Assembly (NCBI RefSeq): GCF_021390515.1
Contig: NZ_JAJUXI010000003.1
Coordinates: forward strand, 496,001-560,000
Reading direction: 5' to 3'
DNA: 64,000 bases
DNA from: Dyadobacter sp. CY326
Lineage (GTDB): Bacteria > Bacteroidota > Bacteroidia > Cytophagales > Spirosomataceae
Made by a program: the position numbers and the translations under genes. The notes below the pieces were generated by a model, which was given only the letters and a program-made list of their open reading frames with translations, was not told the origin of the DNA and did not search any database. Shown piece after piece: positions 9,418 to 18,338 of this stretch. The first letter of the stretch is position 1. Each line of letters begins with the position of its first letter.

Positions 9418-10569
9418 CTAGCCATCTTTTTCCGTGTTTTTGATCTTCATTAACAGCGCATAAGCATTTTTTACAACGAGCCTTGTGGTGTCGTCAATGC
9501 CGGAAGCTTCGATTTGCTGCTTTCCTGCATTGATGACGCCAGGCTTTACATTCACCATCTCAAACTTCCCGCTGCCCTGATCGGTGAAGACGTAAAATTT
9601 GTTTTCCCAACGCACCAGCGCATCTTCGGGAACTGTTAATGCCTTCTTGCTGCTAATAGAAACTTCGCCATTGATAAACATGCCGGGCACAAGCGCAGGG
9701 CTGTATTTCTCGAAATGACAATGCACTTCGGCCATCCGGTCTTCATCCAGACTTTTGGTGATGAGGATTATCTCGGCGGGAAATTTCTGATCCGGTTCAG
9801 CATTGGTGTATGCATACACGCGCTGACCCACAGACAATGCGGAAAGATCTTTTTCAAAAACATTTAACACCAAATGAATGTCGCTGGGATTAACCAACTC
9901 AAAGAGCATGTCCGTAGGCGCGGTATATTTACCGACATTCACATTCACTTTTGAAACGAAACCGTTGATCGGAGAAACAACTGAAACGCTCCTGGAAATC
10001 TTGTCTGCTCTCAACTTATTGGGATCAATGCCGATCACTTCAAGCTTCTGACTCAATGCGCTGGCGAGGATGCGCTGCGTCTCCAATTCCGCACGTGCTT
10101 GCTGAAACACCCGGTCGCTGCTAGCCTTGCTCGCATTCAGATCTTTCTGGCGATTAAACTCTGATTCTGCCAAAAGCAACTTTTCTTTCGCTGTTAGATA
10201 ATCCTGTTGCAGCTGAATAAACTGCATATCTTCCAATTCTGCCAAAATCTGGCCCTTGCGAACATGCATGCCGGGAAGCATGTTTGTCGACTTCAAATAA
10301 CCGCCCAGCGGAAAGCTCAAACTGATCGTGCTCTGTGGTGGAACGTCGATTTTTCCTTGTAATGACAGCACCGCACTAATGTTTTCCATTTGCGGCGTTC
10401 CCACTTCAATGCCCACACTTTGCTGCTGCGCATTGCTTACGGAGACCATTTGTTCGGTCACGTGTGTGTCCGGCTGAGCACTCTCGAGCTCGGCAGTTTT
10501 CTCCTCAGGAGCTTGCGCGCACGACGCAATGAGCAACAGGCTCAGGCAAGTGATGATGTAATTTTTCAT
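9418..10569 (-). CDS. RND efflux periplasmic adaptor (membrane fusion protein), CzcB/CusB-like
   Basis: A 383-residue membrane fusion protein. A lipoprotein signal ends LLLIASC with Cys17 as the acylation site. A beta-barrel/lipoyl/alpha-hairpin layout follows: SLQGKIDVPPQSTISLSFP, the hairpin DYLTAKEKLLLAESEFNRQKD, then the second lipoyl half VVSPINGFVSKVNVNVG and the barrel LVNPSDIHLVLNVFEKDL. It would link the RND pump to the outer membrane. It starts 6 bp after the RND gene stop, so it is the last gene of the efflux operon. No separate outer-membrane factor gene is present because that domain is fused to the pump. Confidence 0.9.
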   Translation of the reverse strand: MKNYIITCLSLLLIASCAQAPEEKTAELESAQPDTHVTEQMVSVSNAQQQSVGIEVGTPQMENISAVLSLQGKIDVPPQSTISLSFPLGGYLKSTNMLPGMHVRKGQILAELEDMQFIQLQQDYLTAKEKLLLAESEFNRQKDLNASKASSDRVFQQARAELETQRILASALSQKLEVIGIDPNKLRADKISRSVSVVSPINGFVSKVNVNVGKYTAPTDMLFELVNPSDIHLVLNVFEKDLSALSVGQRVYAYTNAEPDQKFPAEIILITKSLDEDRMAEVHCHFEKYSPALVPGMFINGEVSISSKKALTVPEDALVRWENKFYVFTDQGSGKFEMVNVKPGVINAGKQQIEASGIDDTTRLVVKNAYALLMKIKNTEKDG

Positions 10570-10575
10570 ATTTTG

Positions 10576-13500
10576 TTACAGGTTATTCAGTTTAAGTAAT
10601 TGGATCACAGCCTGGTTATAGCTGCTTAACACGTGGATGTAGTCGGTTTTGATGGCAATGGCCTGATCCACCACAATAGCCCATTGCAGAAAATCAATGT
10701 CGCCGCCCTGGAATTGCTGATCGGCGGTTTCGATGATCAGATCAGCGTTTTTTAAGCCTTCATTTTCGTAATGAGTCAGGCTTTGCTGGAATTTTTGCAC
10801 TTGTTGCGTTGCATTCTCTAATTCCTGCTGCATTTGTAAGCCGATCAATGCTGTCTGCTTTTTGTTGCTTTGCCAATCCAGCTCCGCAGCTGCGATCCGG
10901 GCCTTATGCGCTTTGAAAAATATCGGAATTCCGATGCCAGCGCTCACATAATGGAAGCGCTTGCCTGCATTGTAAACCATTTCCTGCCCACCCACAGACT
11001 GCGGCCCAATCAGACTCTGATTGCTGTAACCAATGGTAAAATCGGGCAGCAGACGTGATTTTTCGGTTTGCCAGCGAAATTGAGCCGCATCCTGCTGATG
11101 CTTTGCAAGCTCAATCAATGGAAGTTCCTCAATGCTGACAGAGTCGAATGCAGCCAGCATGATCTTGGGCTGATCAACCTGCGGAATGTAGACTTTGTCA
11201 TCCTGCAAAAGAAAATTAAACTGCCTAACGGCTATTTGCAAATCGTTGTCGATCAGGTTAAGTTGATTGGTAATTTGCTGACGGCGCGACGATGCGGCCG
11301 TCTTTTCCAAAATATTGGCAGAACCTTTTTCAAAACGCAGGTTGGATTTTGTTTCAAAAAGTCTGTAAACGCTGTCGGCATATGCCAGCAGCTTGCGCCG
11401 TTCGATCAGGGAATTGTATTCATAAAATAGCTGACGCACATTCGCGCGCACTTCCTGTTCAGTGCGCTTCGTATTTGCCCGGGATGCAAGGAAATTTGCT
11501 TCAAGCACTTTACGCTGGTTGGCATAAACGCTTGGAAAACTGAATGTCTGGCTGATCCCAATCCTCGTGTCGTTGTTGATGCTGTTAACCTTCCCATAAT
11601 CGGCGCTGATTGCCGTTTTGCCAATGTCCAAAGAGCTGGATTGCAGGCGTTCGGAGGCTTTTTCAGTTATTCTGTTGCTTTGAATCTGCAAATTTTTGTC
11701 AACTGCAATCTTTAATGCTTCGTCCAGATGAATGTTCGTTGGCTGTGACTGCGCAGAAGCGGCATGCGTCGCCAGAAAGCCGAAAATGATAAGAGCAGCC
11801 TTCAATCCGGCAGCATTATTACGCTTGTCGAACAGCAGATAAAGCGCAGGTAACACAAAGAGTGTGAGCAATGTAGCACTAATTAATCCACCAATGACCA
11901 CGGTCGCCAGCGGGCGTTGCACTTCGGCTCCTGCCCCATTGCTTAATGCCATTGGTAAAAATCCAAGAGAGGCAACTGCTGCGGTCATTAACACCGGACG
12001 AAGCCGGTTGCGTGTGCCCGTCATCACCAGTTGAAGCGCGTCCGTAATAAGGCCTTCCTTCCTGATGCGATTGAACTCCGACAGCAGCACAATGCCATTT
12101 AAAACGGCCACGCCGAACAATGCAATGAAGCCAACGCCAGCCGAAATGCTGAATGGCATGCCGCGTAAAGCAAGTCCAAAAACGCCTCCGATGGCGGAAA
12201 GCGGGATGGCTGTGTAAATCAGCGCGCCATCCTTGATTGAAGAAAAAGCAAAATATAACATGATAAAAATTAGTAACAGCGCAACCGGAACTGCAATGAC
12301 AAGCCGTGCTTTGGCCTGCTGCAAATTCTCAAAAGCTCCGCCGTAAGTGATGGTGTAACCCGGTTCAAACTTGATTTTCGCGTCCACTTTGGATTGCAGT
12401 TCCTCCACAATGGACTGCACATCGCGTCCGCGCACATTGAATCCGACAATGATCCTCCGCCGCGTATTTTCGCGCTGGATCTGGTTCGGGCCTTCTACTT
12501 CCCGAATGTTGGCCACTTGATACAAAGGGATCTGAATGCCGCCTGGCGTTGCGATAAGCAGGTTTTGAACATCATTAATGCTCCTTCTTCCCTCACTTCC
12601 GACGCGTACAACGAGATCAAATTTCTTTTCTCCTTCATAAATTTGTCCCGCTGAGGCTCCGGCAAATGCAGCATTAATAGTCCGATTGACCTCGTCGATG
12701 TTCATGCCGTATTTGGCAATCTCATCGCGGTTGAAATCAATGACAACCTGCGGCATCCCCGTAACCTTTTCGACATACCAATCGGCTGTTCCGTCAACTG
12801 TTTTGGAAATTGCGCCGAGTTGCTCGGCATAAGCGGCAAGTTTGTCCAGATCTTCACCGAAAATTTTGCAAACCACATCCTGCTTGGCCCCTGTCATCAG
12901 CTCGTTGAAGCGCATTTGTACGGGATATTGAAAGCCCGTTGTGACGCCAGGCATCACTTCCTGGGCTGTTGCGGCCATCTTGCTGGCCAGGTCAGGGAAG
13001 TTCGCAGCACTGGTCCATTCTGATTTATCTTTCAAAACAATGATCATATCACCACCCTCAATGGGCATGGGATCAGTCGGGATTTCTGCGCTTCCAATGC
13101 GGGAAACGATCTTTTCCACCTCGGGATAATCGGTTTTCAATTTCTCGGAAATGCGGTTGAATGCATCGATGGTTGTGCTCAGGTTTGTGCCGACGAGCAG
13201 CCGCGTCTCGGTCGCGAAATCACCTTCTTCGAGCTGCGGAATAAACTCGCCGCCCATGCGCATGAACAGCACCAATGCAACGCCAAAAAGTGCAAATGCA
13301 GCAACCACAAGCGTTTTCTTGATCCTTAATGCGCTTGTCAGCAAGCGCGCATAACCATTCTCCAACCGCGCCATGATCCGGTCCGACAAATTGGGTTTGT
13401 GAACAATTTTCTTGCTGATCAGCATTGAGCTGATCATGGGAATGTAAGTCAGCGACAAGATGAAAGCGCCCATAACGGCAAACGCAACCGTCTGTGCCAT

Positions 13501-14931
13501 AGGCTTGAACATTTTGCCTTCAATGCCGGATAAGGAAAGAATTGGCAAGTAAACGATCAGAATGATGATCTGCCCGAAAACGGCCGCATTCATCATGCGC
13601 GAGGCTGATCCTGCGACTTCCTCATCCATTTCTGCCTGCGAAATGCGTTCGACTCCCGCATATCTTTTAGAAAAATGCATGTGGTGTAAAATCGCTTCGA
13701 CAATGATCACCGCACCATCAACAATCAACCCGAAATCCAATGCACCCAGGCTCATCAAATTGCCGCTGACGCCAAAAATGTTCATCATCGCGATGGCAAA
13801 AAGCATGGACAACGGAATCACGGACGCGACGATGAGCCCTGCTCGCAGGTTGCCCAGGAACAGCACCAATATCAGCACAACGATGAGCGCGCCTTCGAGC
13901 AGGTTTTTTTCAACGGTTCCAATGGCATTGTTAACCATCTTGGTCCGGTCCAGAAACGGCTCTATTTCAAGTCCTTCAGGAAGGGTTTTCTGAACTTCGG
14001 CGACGCGCGTTTTGACATTTTTAATCACTTCTGAGGAATTCCCGCCTTTCAGCATCATCACAATTCCTCCCGCCAGCTCCCCTTTTCCGGCCATCGTTAA
14101 TGCGCCATAACGGATCGCGGAGCCAAGCCGCACATCCGCAATGTGGCTGATCAGCACGGGTGTGCCGTTGGTGTTGCTCTTCACAACAATCTTGCGAATG
14201 TCGTCCATGGAGCCAGCCAGCCCGACACTCCGGATGTACAGCACTGCGGGTCCTTTCTCGATGTAAGCGCCGCCGGTGTTTTGATTATTCCTACTTAATG
14301 CAGTAAAAACGTCACTTATGGACAGATTGAGCGCTTTTAGATTAGCGGGAATTACAGCGACTTCATATTGTTTGAGGTCACCGCCAAAAGTCGAAACGTC
14401 CGCCACGCCGGGTGTGCCCAGGAGCTGCCGCCTGACAATCCAGTCCTGCGTTGTGCGCAAATCGGCCAGTGAAAATTGCTTCTCGTAACCGTCTTTTGGT
14501 TTGAGCACATATTGGTAAATTTCACCCAGGCCGGTCGTGGCTGGTGCGAGCTGCGGTGTGTTGGCGTCCGCTGTAATATCCACCTGCGACAAGCGCTCGG
14601 TCACTTGCTGGCGCGCCCAATAAACATCGGAATCGTCGTCAAAAACAATGGTGATGAGCGAAAGGCCGAAACGTGACATGCTGCGGCTTTCTTTGAGGCC
14701 AGGAATGTTGCTGATCGCCTGCTCGATGGGGAATGTGATCAGTCGTTCAACATCTTCGGCACCGAGCGATGGAGCGGTTGTGATCACCTGCACCTGATTA
14801 TTTGTAATATCGGGAACTGCGTCTATGGGCAACCGGGTAACTTCATACACGCCGTAGACCACCCACAGCAGCATGAATATCCCAATTACCAGTTTGTTCT
14901 TCACAGAGAACTGGATAATTTTATTCAGCAT
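10576..14931 (-). CDS. Heavy-metal RND efflux pump fused to a TolC-like outer-membrane factor
   Basis: 1451 residues. Residues 1 to about 1035 are a complete HME-type RND transporter: N-terminal membrane helix, two large periplasmic loops, and a proton-relay helix DFGLIVDGAVIIVEA with D399, D405 and E412. This pattern matches CzcA (zinc/cobalt/cadmium) rather than the CusA/SilA type. After FDKRNNAAGLK a hydrophobic stretch ending HAASAQ (about 1040-1055) acts like an internal signal sequence. The last 390 residues form a TolC/CzcC-like outer-membrane factor (LDEALKIAVDKNLQIQSN; long coiled-coil helices). Bacteroidota often have such fused pumps. It is followed at once by its adaptor gene. Metal specificity is an inference from the DFG/DGA pattern. 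Confidence 0.92.
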   Translation of the reverse strand: MLNKIIQFSVKNKLVIGIFMLLWVVYGVYEVTRLPIDAVPDITNNQVQVITTAPSLGAEDVERLITFPIEQAISNIPGLKESRSMSRFGLSLITIVFDDDSDVYWARQQVTERLSQVDITADANTPQLAPATTGLGEIYQYVLKPKDGYEKQFSLADLRTTQDWIVRRQLLGTPGVADVSTFGGDLKQYEVAVIPANLKALNLSISDVFTALSRNNQNTGGAYIEKGPAVLYIRSVGLAGSMDDIRKIVVKSNTNGTPVLISHIADVRLGSAIRYGALTMAGKGELAGGIVMMLKGGNSSEVIKNVKTRVAEVQKTLPEGLEIEPFLDRTKMVNNAIGTVEKNLLEGALIVVLILVLFLGNLRAGLIVASVIPLSMLFAIAMMNIFGVSGNLMSLGALDFGLIVDGAVIIVEAILHHMHFSKRYAGVERISQAEMDEEVAGSASRMMNAAVFGQIIILIVYLPILSLSGIEGKMFKPMAQTVAFAVMGAFILSLTYIPMISSMLISKKIVHKPNLSDRIMARLENGYARLLTSALRIKKTLVVAAFALFGVALVLFMRMGGEFIPQLEEGDFATETRLLVGTNLSTTIDAFNRISEKLKTDYPEVEKIVSRIGSAEIPTDPMPIEGGDMIIVLKDKSEWTSAANFPDLASKMAATAQEVMPGVTTGFQYPVQMRFNELMTGAKQDVVCKIFGEDLDKLAAYAEQLGAISKTVDGTADWYVEKVTGMPQVVIDFNRDEIAKYGMNIDEVNRTINAAFAGASAGQIYEGEKKFDLVVRVGSEGRRSINDVQNLLIATPGGIQIPLYQVANIREVEGPNQIQRENTRRRIIVGFNVRGRDVQSIVEELQSKVDAKIKFEPGYTITYGGAFENLQQAKARLVIAVPVALLLIFIMLYFAFSSIKDGALIYTAIPLSAIGGVFGLALRGMPFSISAGVGFIALFGVAVLNGIVLLSEFNRIRKEGLITDALQLVMTGTRNRLRPVLMTAAVASLGFLPMALSNGAGAEVQRPLATVVIGGLISATLLTLFVLPALYLLFDKRNNAAGLKAALIIFGFLATHAASAQSQPTNIHLDEALKIAVDKNLQIQSNRITEKASERLQSSSLDIGKTAISADYGKVNSINNDTRIGISQTFSFPSVYANQRKVLEANFLASRANTKRTEQEVRANVRQLFYEYNSLIERRKLLAYADSVYRLFETKSNLRFEKGSANILEKTAASSRRQQITNQLNLIDNDLQIAVRQFNFLLQDDKVYIPQVDQPKIMLAAFDSVSIEELPLIELAKHQQDAAQFRWQTEKSRLLPDFTIGYSNQSLIGPQSVGGQEMVYNAGKRFHYVSAGIGIPIFFKAHKARIAAAELDWQSNKKQTALIGLQMQQELENATQQVQKFQQSLTHYENEGLKNADLIIETADQQFQGGDIDFLQWAIVVDQAIAIKTDYIHVLSSYNQAVIQLLKLNNL

Positions 14932-15020
14932 GATTAATCAAAATAAATACATAGCAAATGAGGCCACGCATGTGCATTTAGCACGCGCATGGTGTTCAGG
15001 ATGAGATCCTTGCAATATAC

Positions 15021-15401
15021 TTATACGCGCGGCGGGCGGAACAGCGAACCTAATATGGTGCTGTAAGCGATCTGTGGCTGATCTGGTCCGTAATGTGACT
15101 TGATTTCCGGCTGGGTGCGGGCTGTGAAGGTGAATGTTTCAGTATGGGAAAAGAAAAGAAAATTGGCGTGATGGATCTCGATTTTTTTAAAAGGCAGCTG
15201 CATGTCCTTTTCATCATCATCATCGTCCAGATCTTCTCCCCAATAATGCATAGAAAGGAAATCTACAAAGCTAACCTTCTGATCCAAAGATTTATGCTCC
15301 AAAAAATGCCTGACCAGCGTGGGCGCTTTCATCACCTGATACAGCGACGTGGTGTCGAGTATGACGATGGTCAGAATGATATTTCGGATAAAACTTTTCA
15401 C
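15021..15401 (-). CDS. Small acidic, His-containing protein heading the metal-efflux operon
   Basis: 126 residues from a GTG start; a later ATG at 15332 would remove the N-terminal hydrophobic helix (FIRNIILTIVILDTTSLYQ). The middle has HFLEHKSLDQKVSFVDFLSMHYW followed by a run of acidic residues (GEDLDDDDDEKDM), then LPFK and an HHANFLFFSHTETFTF stretch. I recall similar unnamed small proteins beside CzcA/CusA loci in Bacteroidota. The His/Asp-rich segment suggests metal binding in the periplasm (inference). The RND gene starts 89 bp downstream on the same strand. Confidence 0.75.
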   Translation of the reverse strand: MKSFIRNIILTIVILDTTSLYQVMKAPTLVRHFLEHKSLDQKVSFVDFLSMHYWGEDLDDDDDEKDMQLPFKKIEIHHANFLFFSHTETFTFTARTQPEIKSHYGPDQPQIAYSTILGSLFRPPRV

Positions 15402-15549
15402 AACTTAAATGTAGAGCCGGATGCGCGGAATCACAAGTGAAAACGCAATTCAATAAATGTAACCGGTCAATTACTTGGTTTTATTTCGTTTTATAATTAA
15501 ATATTGCAATAGTGAAAACCTAACAGGCAGCATTGGCGCTTATTGATAT

Positions 15550-15566
15550 CTGGCGTGATTCTTGCT
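15550..15566 (+). promoter_or_regulatory. Sigma-54-like -24/-12 promoter element
   Basis: CTGGCGTGATTCTTGCT matches the sigma-54 consensus YTGGCACGRNNNTTGCW at every defined position except two, including GG at -24 and GC at -12 with correct spacing. It is 38 bp upstream of the ATG of the 66-residue gene. No RpoN or enhancer-binding protein gene is in the window, so function is unproven. Confidence 0.4.
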
Positions 15567-15604
15567 TTCCTGACAAAAAGAAAAAACCACATTAACCACT
15601 CAAA

Positions 15605-15805
15605 ATGGCCGTTTCAGCAACATTTACATTGAAAGAAGACGATTCACAGGAGATTGAAATCCAGGCCCGGGACGTTGCGGAGATCGTCCCGGATGCCGAT
15701 TTCAGATTTTGTCTTATTGTGTTAAAAAACGAAGAGAAACATTTTGTGGCTGGGACAAAACAAGCCATTCAAGAGAAACTTGGTATGCCCCAGTCTGAGC
15801 TTTGA
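15605..15805 (+). CDS. Small conserved hypothetical protein
   Basis: 66 residues, no signal or membrane segment, no family recognised. The composition is acidic and looks like a compact beta-rich domain (VSATFTLKEDDSQEIEIQ; CLIVLKNEEKHFVAGTK) with a C-terminal helix (QAIQEKLGM). A credible ATG and the sigma-54-like element upstream support a real gene. It is convergent with methionine aminopeptidase with only 5 bp between the stop codons. Confidence 0.65.
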   Translation: MAVSATFTLKEDDSQEIEIQARDVAEIVPDADFRFCLIVLKNEEKHFVAGTKQAIQEKLGMPQSEL

Positions 15806-15810
15806 ATGCA

Positions 15811-16575
15811 TTAATTCCAAACGCCGTTGCCAGCTGTTAAAATGAGGGGCGCCCCATCGGTTACCATAATGGTGTGCTCGTGCTGCGCCATAAAGCCGCC
15901 TTTGTTTCCGACCATTGTCCATCCATCGCTGGCGGTTACGGCAAAATTTGAGGTTGTGGAAATGAATGTTTCAATAGCCACGACCGAGTTTTTCCGAAAG
16001 CGCTTGAAATTAGAGCTGTCCCGAAAATTCATGATTTCGCTCGGCTCTTCGTGCAATGCGCGGCCTATGCCATGTCCTGCAAGATTTTTGATCACCTTGT
16101 AACCGCGGCGCTTTGCCTCCGATTCCATGATGAATCCGACGTCCGATATGCGCACGCCGCTTCTGATCTTAAAAATCGCTTTGAGCAAAATTTCTTTTGA
16201 TGCATCAATCAGTTTTTGATGCTGACCAATATCTTCTCCCAGCACGAATGAACTTCCGTTGTCAGAGAAAAAACCTTCCAGTTCGGCGGAAACATCGATA
16301 TTTACCAAATCACCTTCCTGCAAAACCCTTTTATCTGACGGCATTCCGTGACAAAATTCGTTATTAACACTGATGCAAGTCCAGCCGGGAAAACCGTATG
16401 TTGCATTAGGCGCTGACCGTGCTCCATAGTCGGCGAGGATCTGACCGCCATATTCGTCCAGCGCTTTGGTTGTCATGCCTGGTTTCGCATAATCCCGCAT
16501 TTGTTTTAATGTTAATGCGACCACTTCACTTGCTTTTTTTATTCCGCTGAGTTCCAACTCACTTGTAATTGACAT
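15811..16575 (-). CDS. map: Type I methionine aminopeptidase
   Basis: A 254-residue metalloprotease that removes the initiator Met. All five metal ligands of the pita-bread fold are present: D94 (VNIDVS), D105 (FFSDNGSS, the usual 11 residues later), H168 (GHGIG), E202 (AIETF) and E233 (QHEHTIMV). The substrate-site H76 is in NEFCHGMP. Length fits the type I class without N-terminal extension. It is not in the usual ribosomal/secY operon, so it may be a second copy in the genome, embedded here in stress genes. Confidence 0.93.
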   Translation of the reverse strand: MSITSELELSGIKKASEVVALTLKQMRDYAKPGMTTKALDEYGGQILADYGARSAPNATYGFPGWTCISVNNEFCHGMPSDKRVLQEGDLVNIDVSAELEGFFSDNGSSFVLGEDIGQHQKLIDASKEILLKAIFKIRSGVRISDVGFIMESEAKRRGYKVIKNLAGHGIGRALHEEPSEIMNFRDSSNFKRFRKNSVVAIETFISTTSNFAVTASDGWTMVGNKGGFMAQHEHTIMVTDGAPLILTAGNGVWN

Positions 16576-16612
16576 AAACGCTTTTGTTTTGAATCTGGCA
16601 CTAGAACAAAAT

Positions 16613-16655
16613 AAAAATCCCGCCGGTGCAAATATAGCGCACCAGCGGGATTTTT
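16613..16655 (-). terminator. Terminator between the DUF4142 gene and map
   Basis: AAAAATCCCGC at 16613-16623 pairs with GCGGGATTTTT at 16645-16655. An inner GGTGC/GCACC stem is also present. Read on the minus strand it ends in a T-run, and it sits between the DUF4142 stop at 16674 and the map start. Confidence 0.8.
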
Positions 16656-16673
16656 ATCTTTGCGAATAACGGA

Positions 16674-17198
16674 TCAATGTGCCTCTCCGCTGTGTTGTGT
16701 GCCCTTAAAAAGGCCTTTTGCCATTTCAAGATGGTGTTTCAATGCCGGAATTTTTGCGTCTGCCCATTTTTTAACGTCCGCATCTTTCCCTTTGTTGGAT
16801 TCGCTTTGGAACAGGCCAACCGTTTCCTCGTGGGAAGCGATCATCATGTTCATGTAAAGCATGTCAAATTTCTCCCCTTTTTGCGATGCTAGGCTGTCAT
16901 ATTTCTGTTGCTTCGCAGCCGGCAGCGCTGTCGGAATCTGAACCTGCTTCTTTTGTGCCAAAGCTTTCAGTTCTCCGTTCACTTTGGTGTGATCAGTGAT
17001 CATTTGTTTGCAAAAATCCTTGAACTTTGGCGATGACGCTTGTTTTTGCGCCAGCTCACCGAGTTTTACTTCAAGCATGCCCCCGGCTGCCGCTGCGAGA
17101 ATGAATGCTTTGTCAGGAGAATCCGCAGTAAACCGGCTTGAAAAGGCCAGGCAAACCGAAAGGAGCACGCACGTTGCCAATAAATAGATCGCTTTCAT
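16674..17198 (-). CDS. DUF4142 (ferritin-like helical) exported protein
   Basis: 174 residues from the ATG at 17198, where MKAIYLLATCVLLSVCLAFS forms a signal peptide; the longer reading frame adds non-signal sequence and is unlikely. The mature part is helical with the DUF4142 pattern: FILAAAAGGMLEVKLGELAQKQ, KDFCKQMITDHTKVNGEL, and HHLEMAKGLF near the end. The fold resembles a four-helix ferritin-like bundle. These periplasmic proteins are common in stress-gene clusters but their role is unknown. It is divergent from the LEA gene. Confidence 0.88.
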   Translation of the reverse strand: MKAIYLLATCVLLSVCLAFSSRFTADSPDKAFILAAAAGGMLEVKLGELAQKQASSPKFKDFCKQMITDHTKVNGELKALAQKKQVQIPTALPAAKQQKYDSLASQKGEKFDMLYMNMMIASHEETVGLFQSESNKGKDADVKKWADAKIPALKHHLEMAKGLFKGTQHSGEAH

Positions 17199-17228
17199 TG
17201 ATTTGTCGATTAAGATTTGTTGATTATA

Positions 17229-17295
17229 CGGGAACATTTCCCGAAGAGATGGGCCGTAAGCAAAAAGCGTTCCGCTGAGTGGCACGAAAATTACA
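17229..17295. promoter_or_regulatory. Divergent control region: palindrome and TGGCACG element
   Basis: CGGGAACATTTCCCG at 17229-17243 is a perfect 15-bp inverted repeat with a 3-bp spacer, about 30 bp ahead of the DUF4142 start. TGGCACGAAAATTACA at 17280-17295 matches the -24 half of a sigma-54 promoter exactly, with TTAC in place of TTGC at -12, and points towards the LEA gene. Both lie between the divergent DUF4142 and LEA genes. Confidence 0.35.
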
Positions 17296-17349
17296 GCGCC
17301 AGACAAAAAAATTTAACCGTATCATTTCAAGCATTTTAATCAAAAAAAT

Positions 17350-18267
17350 ATGCGTTCCAATAGATGGTTGATCGTTTTGCTGGTGGTTGCCGTGCTGGTG
17401 GGAATCGGGATCTGGTGGTGGAAATCGCCAACTTCCGACGTGGCGAAGCAAAAGGCAGTCGATAAAGTAACGCCCACGGTTAGCGTTGCGTCCCTGAACA
17501 TCACCAACATTGATGCGGACAGGATTAAAATGACAAGCAAAGTCACTATAAGCAATCCCCTTCCGGTTGACATTAATACCAGAAAACTGAATTATGTCAT
17601 TTACATTGACTCAATTAAGGTGATCGAGGATGCTTATGAAAAGCCGCTAAGCATTCCATCGTCTGACAGTGTTACGATTGAACTGCCGATGGCGTTGCTC
17701 CTGAAACCCATGACGCAAGTGCTTAAACATTTCGACGACGAGAACATCGACAGCGCCAATTACGCCATGACCGCAACGTTTGAAACAGATGTGCCGATTG
17801 CGGGAGAGCGGAAGTTCAAAATGGATATTGCTAAAAAGTTGCCTGCCTTGCGCCTACCGAAAGTAAAGATTACGCAGGTGGACCTGAATGCGCTGGCGCT
17901 GAAAAGCAAAGGAATGGATGTTGATGTGGAGGTCTATAATCCCAACCAGTTTCCTTTAAAAATTAGCAATTCGGCGTTTTCATTCGATTTGGAGGATGCA
18001 ATGCAGATGAAAGGAGTTTTGGAAAAAGTAATTTCAATTCCAGCAAAAGGCAGGCAGAATGTTTCCATGCACGCCAAAGTCACGGACGGGAGCGTTTTGA
18101 AAAGCGGCTGGAAATTGCTCACCGATAAAAAAGACACCCAATTTAAAGCGCTCTTCAGCGGAAACATTGACTCGGAAAACAAAATGCTCAGTAATAGCAA
18201 AATGGCAATGAAAATGACCGGAACACTGGATGAGGTGATGAATGCGGTCAAGGAAGTGAAGGAATAA
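17350..18267 (+). CDS. LEA type 2 (WHy domain) protein
   Basis: 305 residues. An N-terminal membrane anchor or signal (WLIVLLVVAVLVGIGIWWW) is followed by two tandem LEA14/WHy-type domains. The first has VASLNITNIDADRIKMTSKVTISNPLP (about 47-73) and the second VKITQVDLNALALKSKGMDVDVEVYNPN (about 172-199). The NP(L/N) turn after a beta strand is the family mark. LEA type 2 proteins are linked to desiccation tolerance. The anchor implies a periplasm-facing protein. Confidence 0.85.
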   Translation: MRSNRWLIVLLVVAVLVGIGIWWWKSPTSDVAKQKAVDKVTPTVSVASLNITNIDADRIKMTSKVTISNPLPVDINTRKLNYVIYIDSIKVIEDAYEKPLSIPSSDSVTIELPMALLLKPMTQVLKHFDDENIDSANYAMTATFETDVPIAGERKFKMDIAKKLPALRLPKVKITQVDLNALALKSKGMDVDVEVYNPNQFPLKISNSAFSFDLEDAMQMKGVLEKVISIPAKGRQNVSMHAKVTDGSVLKSGWKLLTDKKDTQFKALFSGNIDSENKMLSNSKMAMKMTGTLDEVMNAVKEVKE

Positions 18268-18284
18268 AATAACAATTGAAACAA

Positions 18285-18324
18285 AAAAAGGACAGCCTGA
18301 ATTTGCATTCAGGCTGTCCTTTTT
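18285..18324. terminator. Bidirectional terminator after the LEA gene
   Basis: A perfect 18-bp stem (18285-18302 with 18307-18324) with the 4-base loop TTGC. The core is GGACAGCCTGAAT, with A5 before and T5 after, so it works on both strands. It separates the LEA gene from the minus-strand 82-residue gene. Confidence 0.9.
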
Positions 18325-18338
18325 CGTAAACCGACTCC

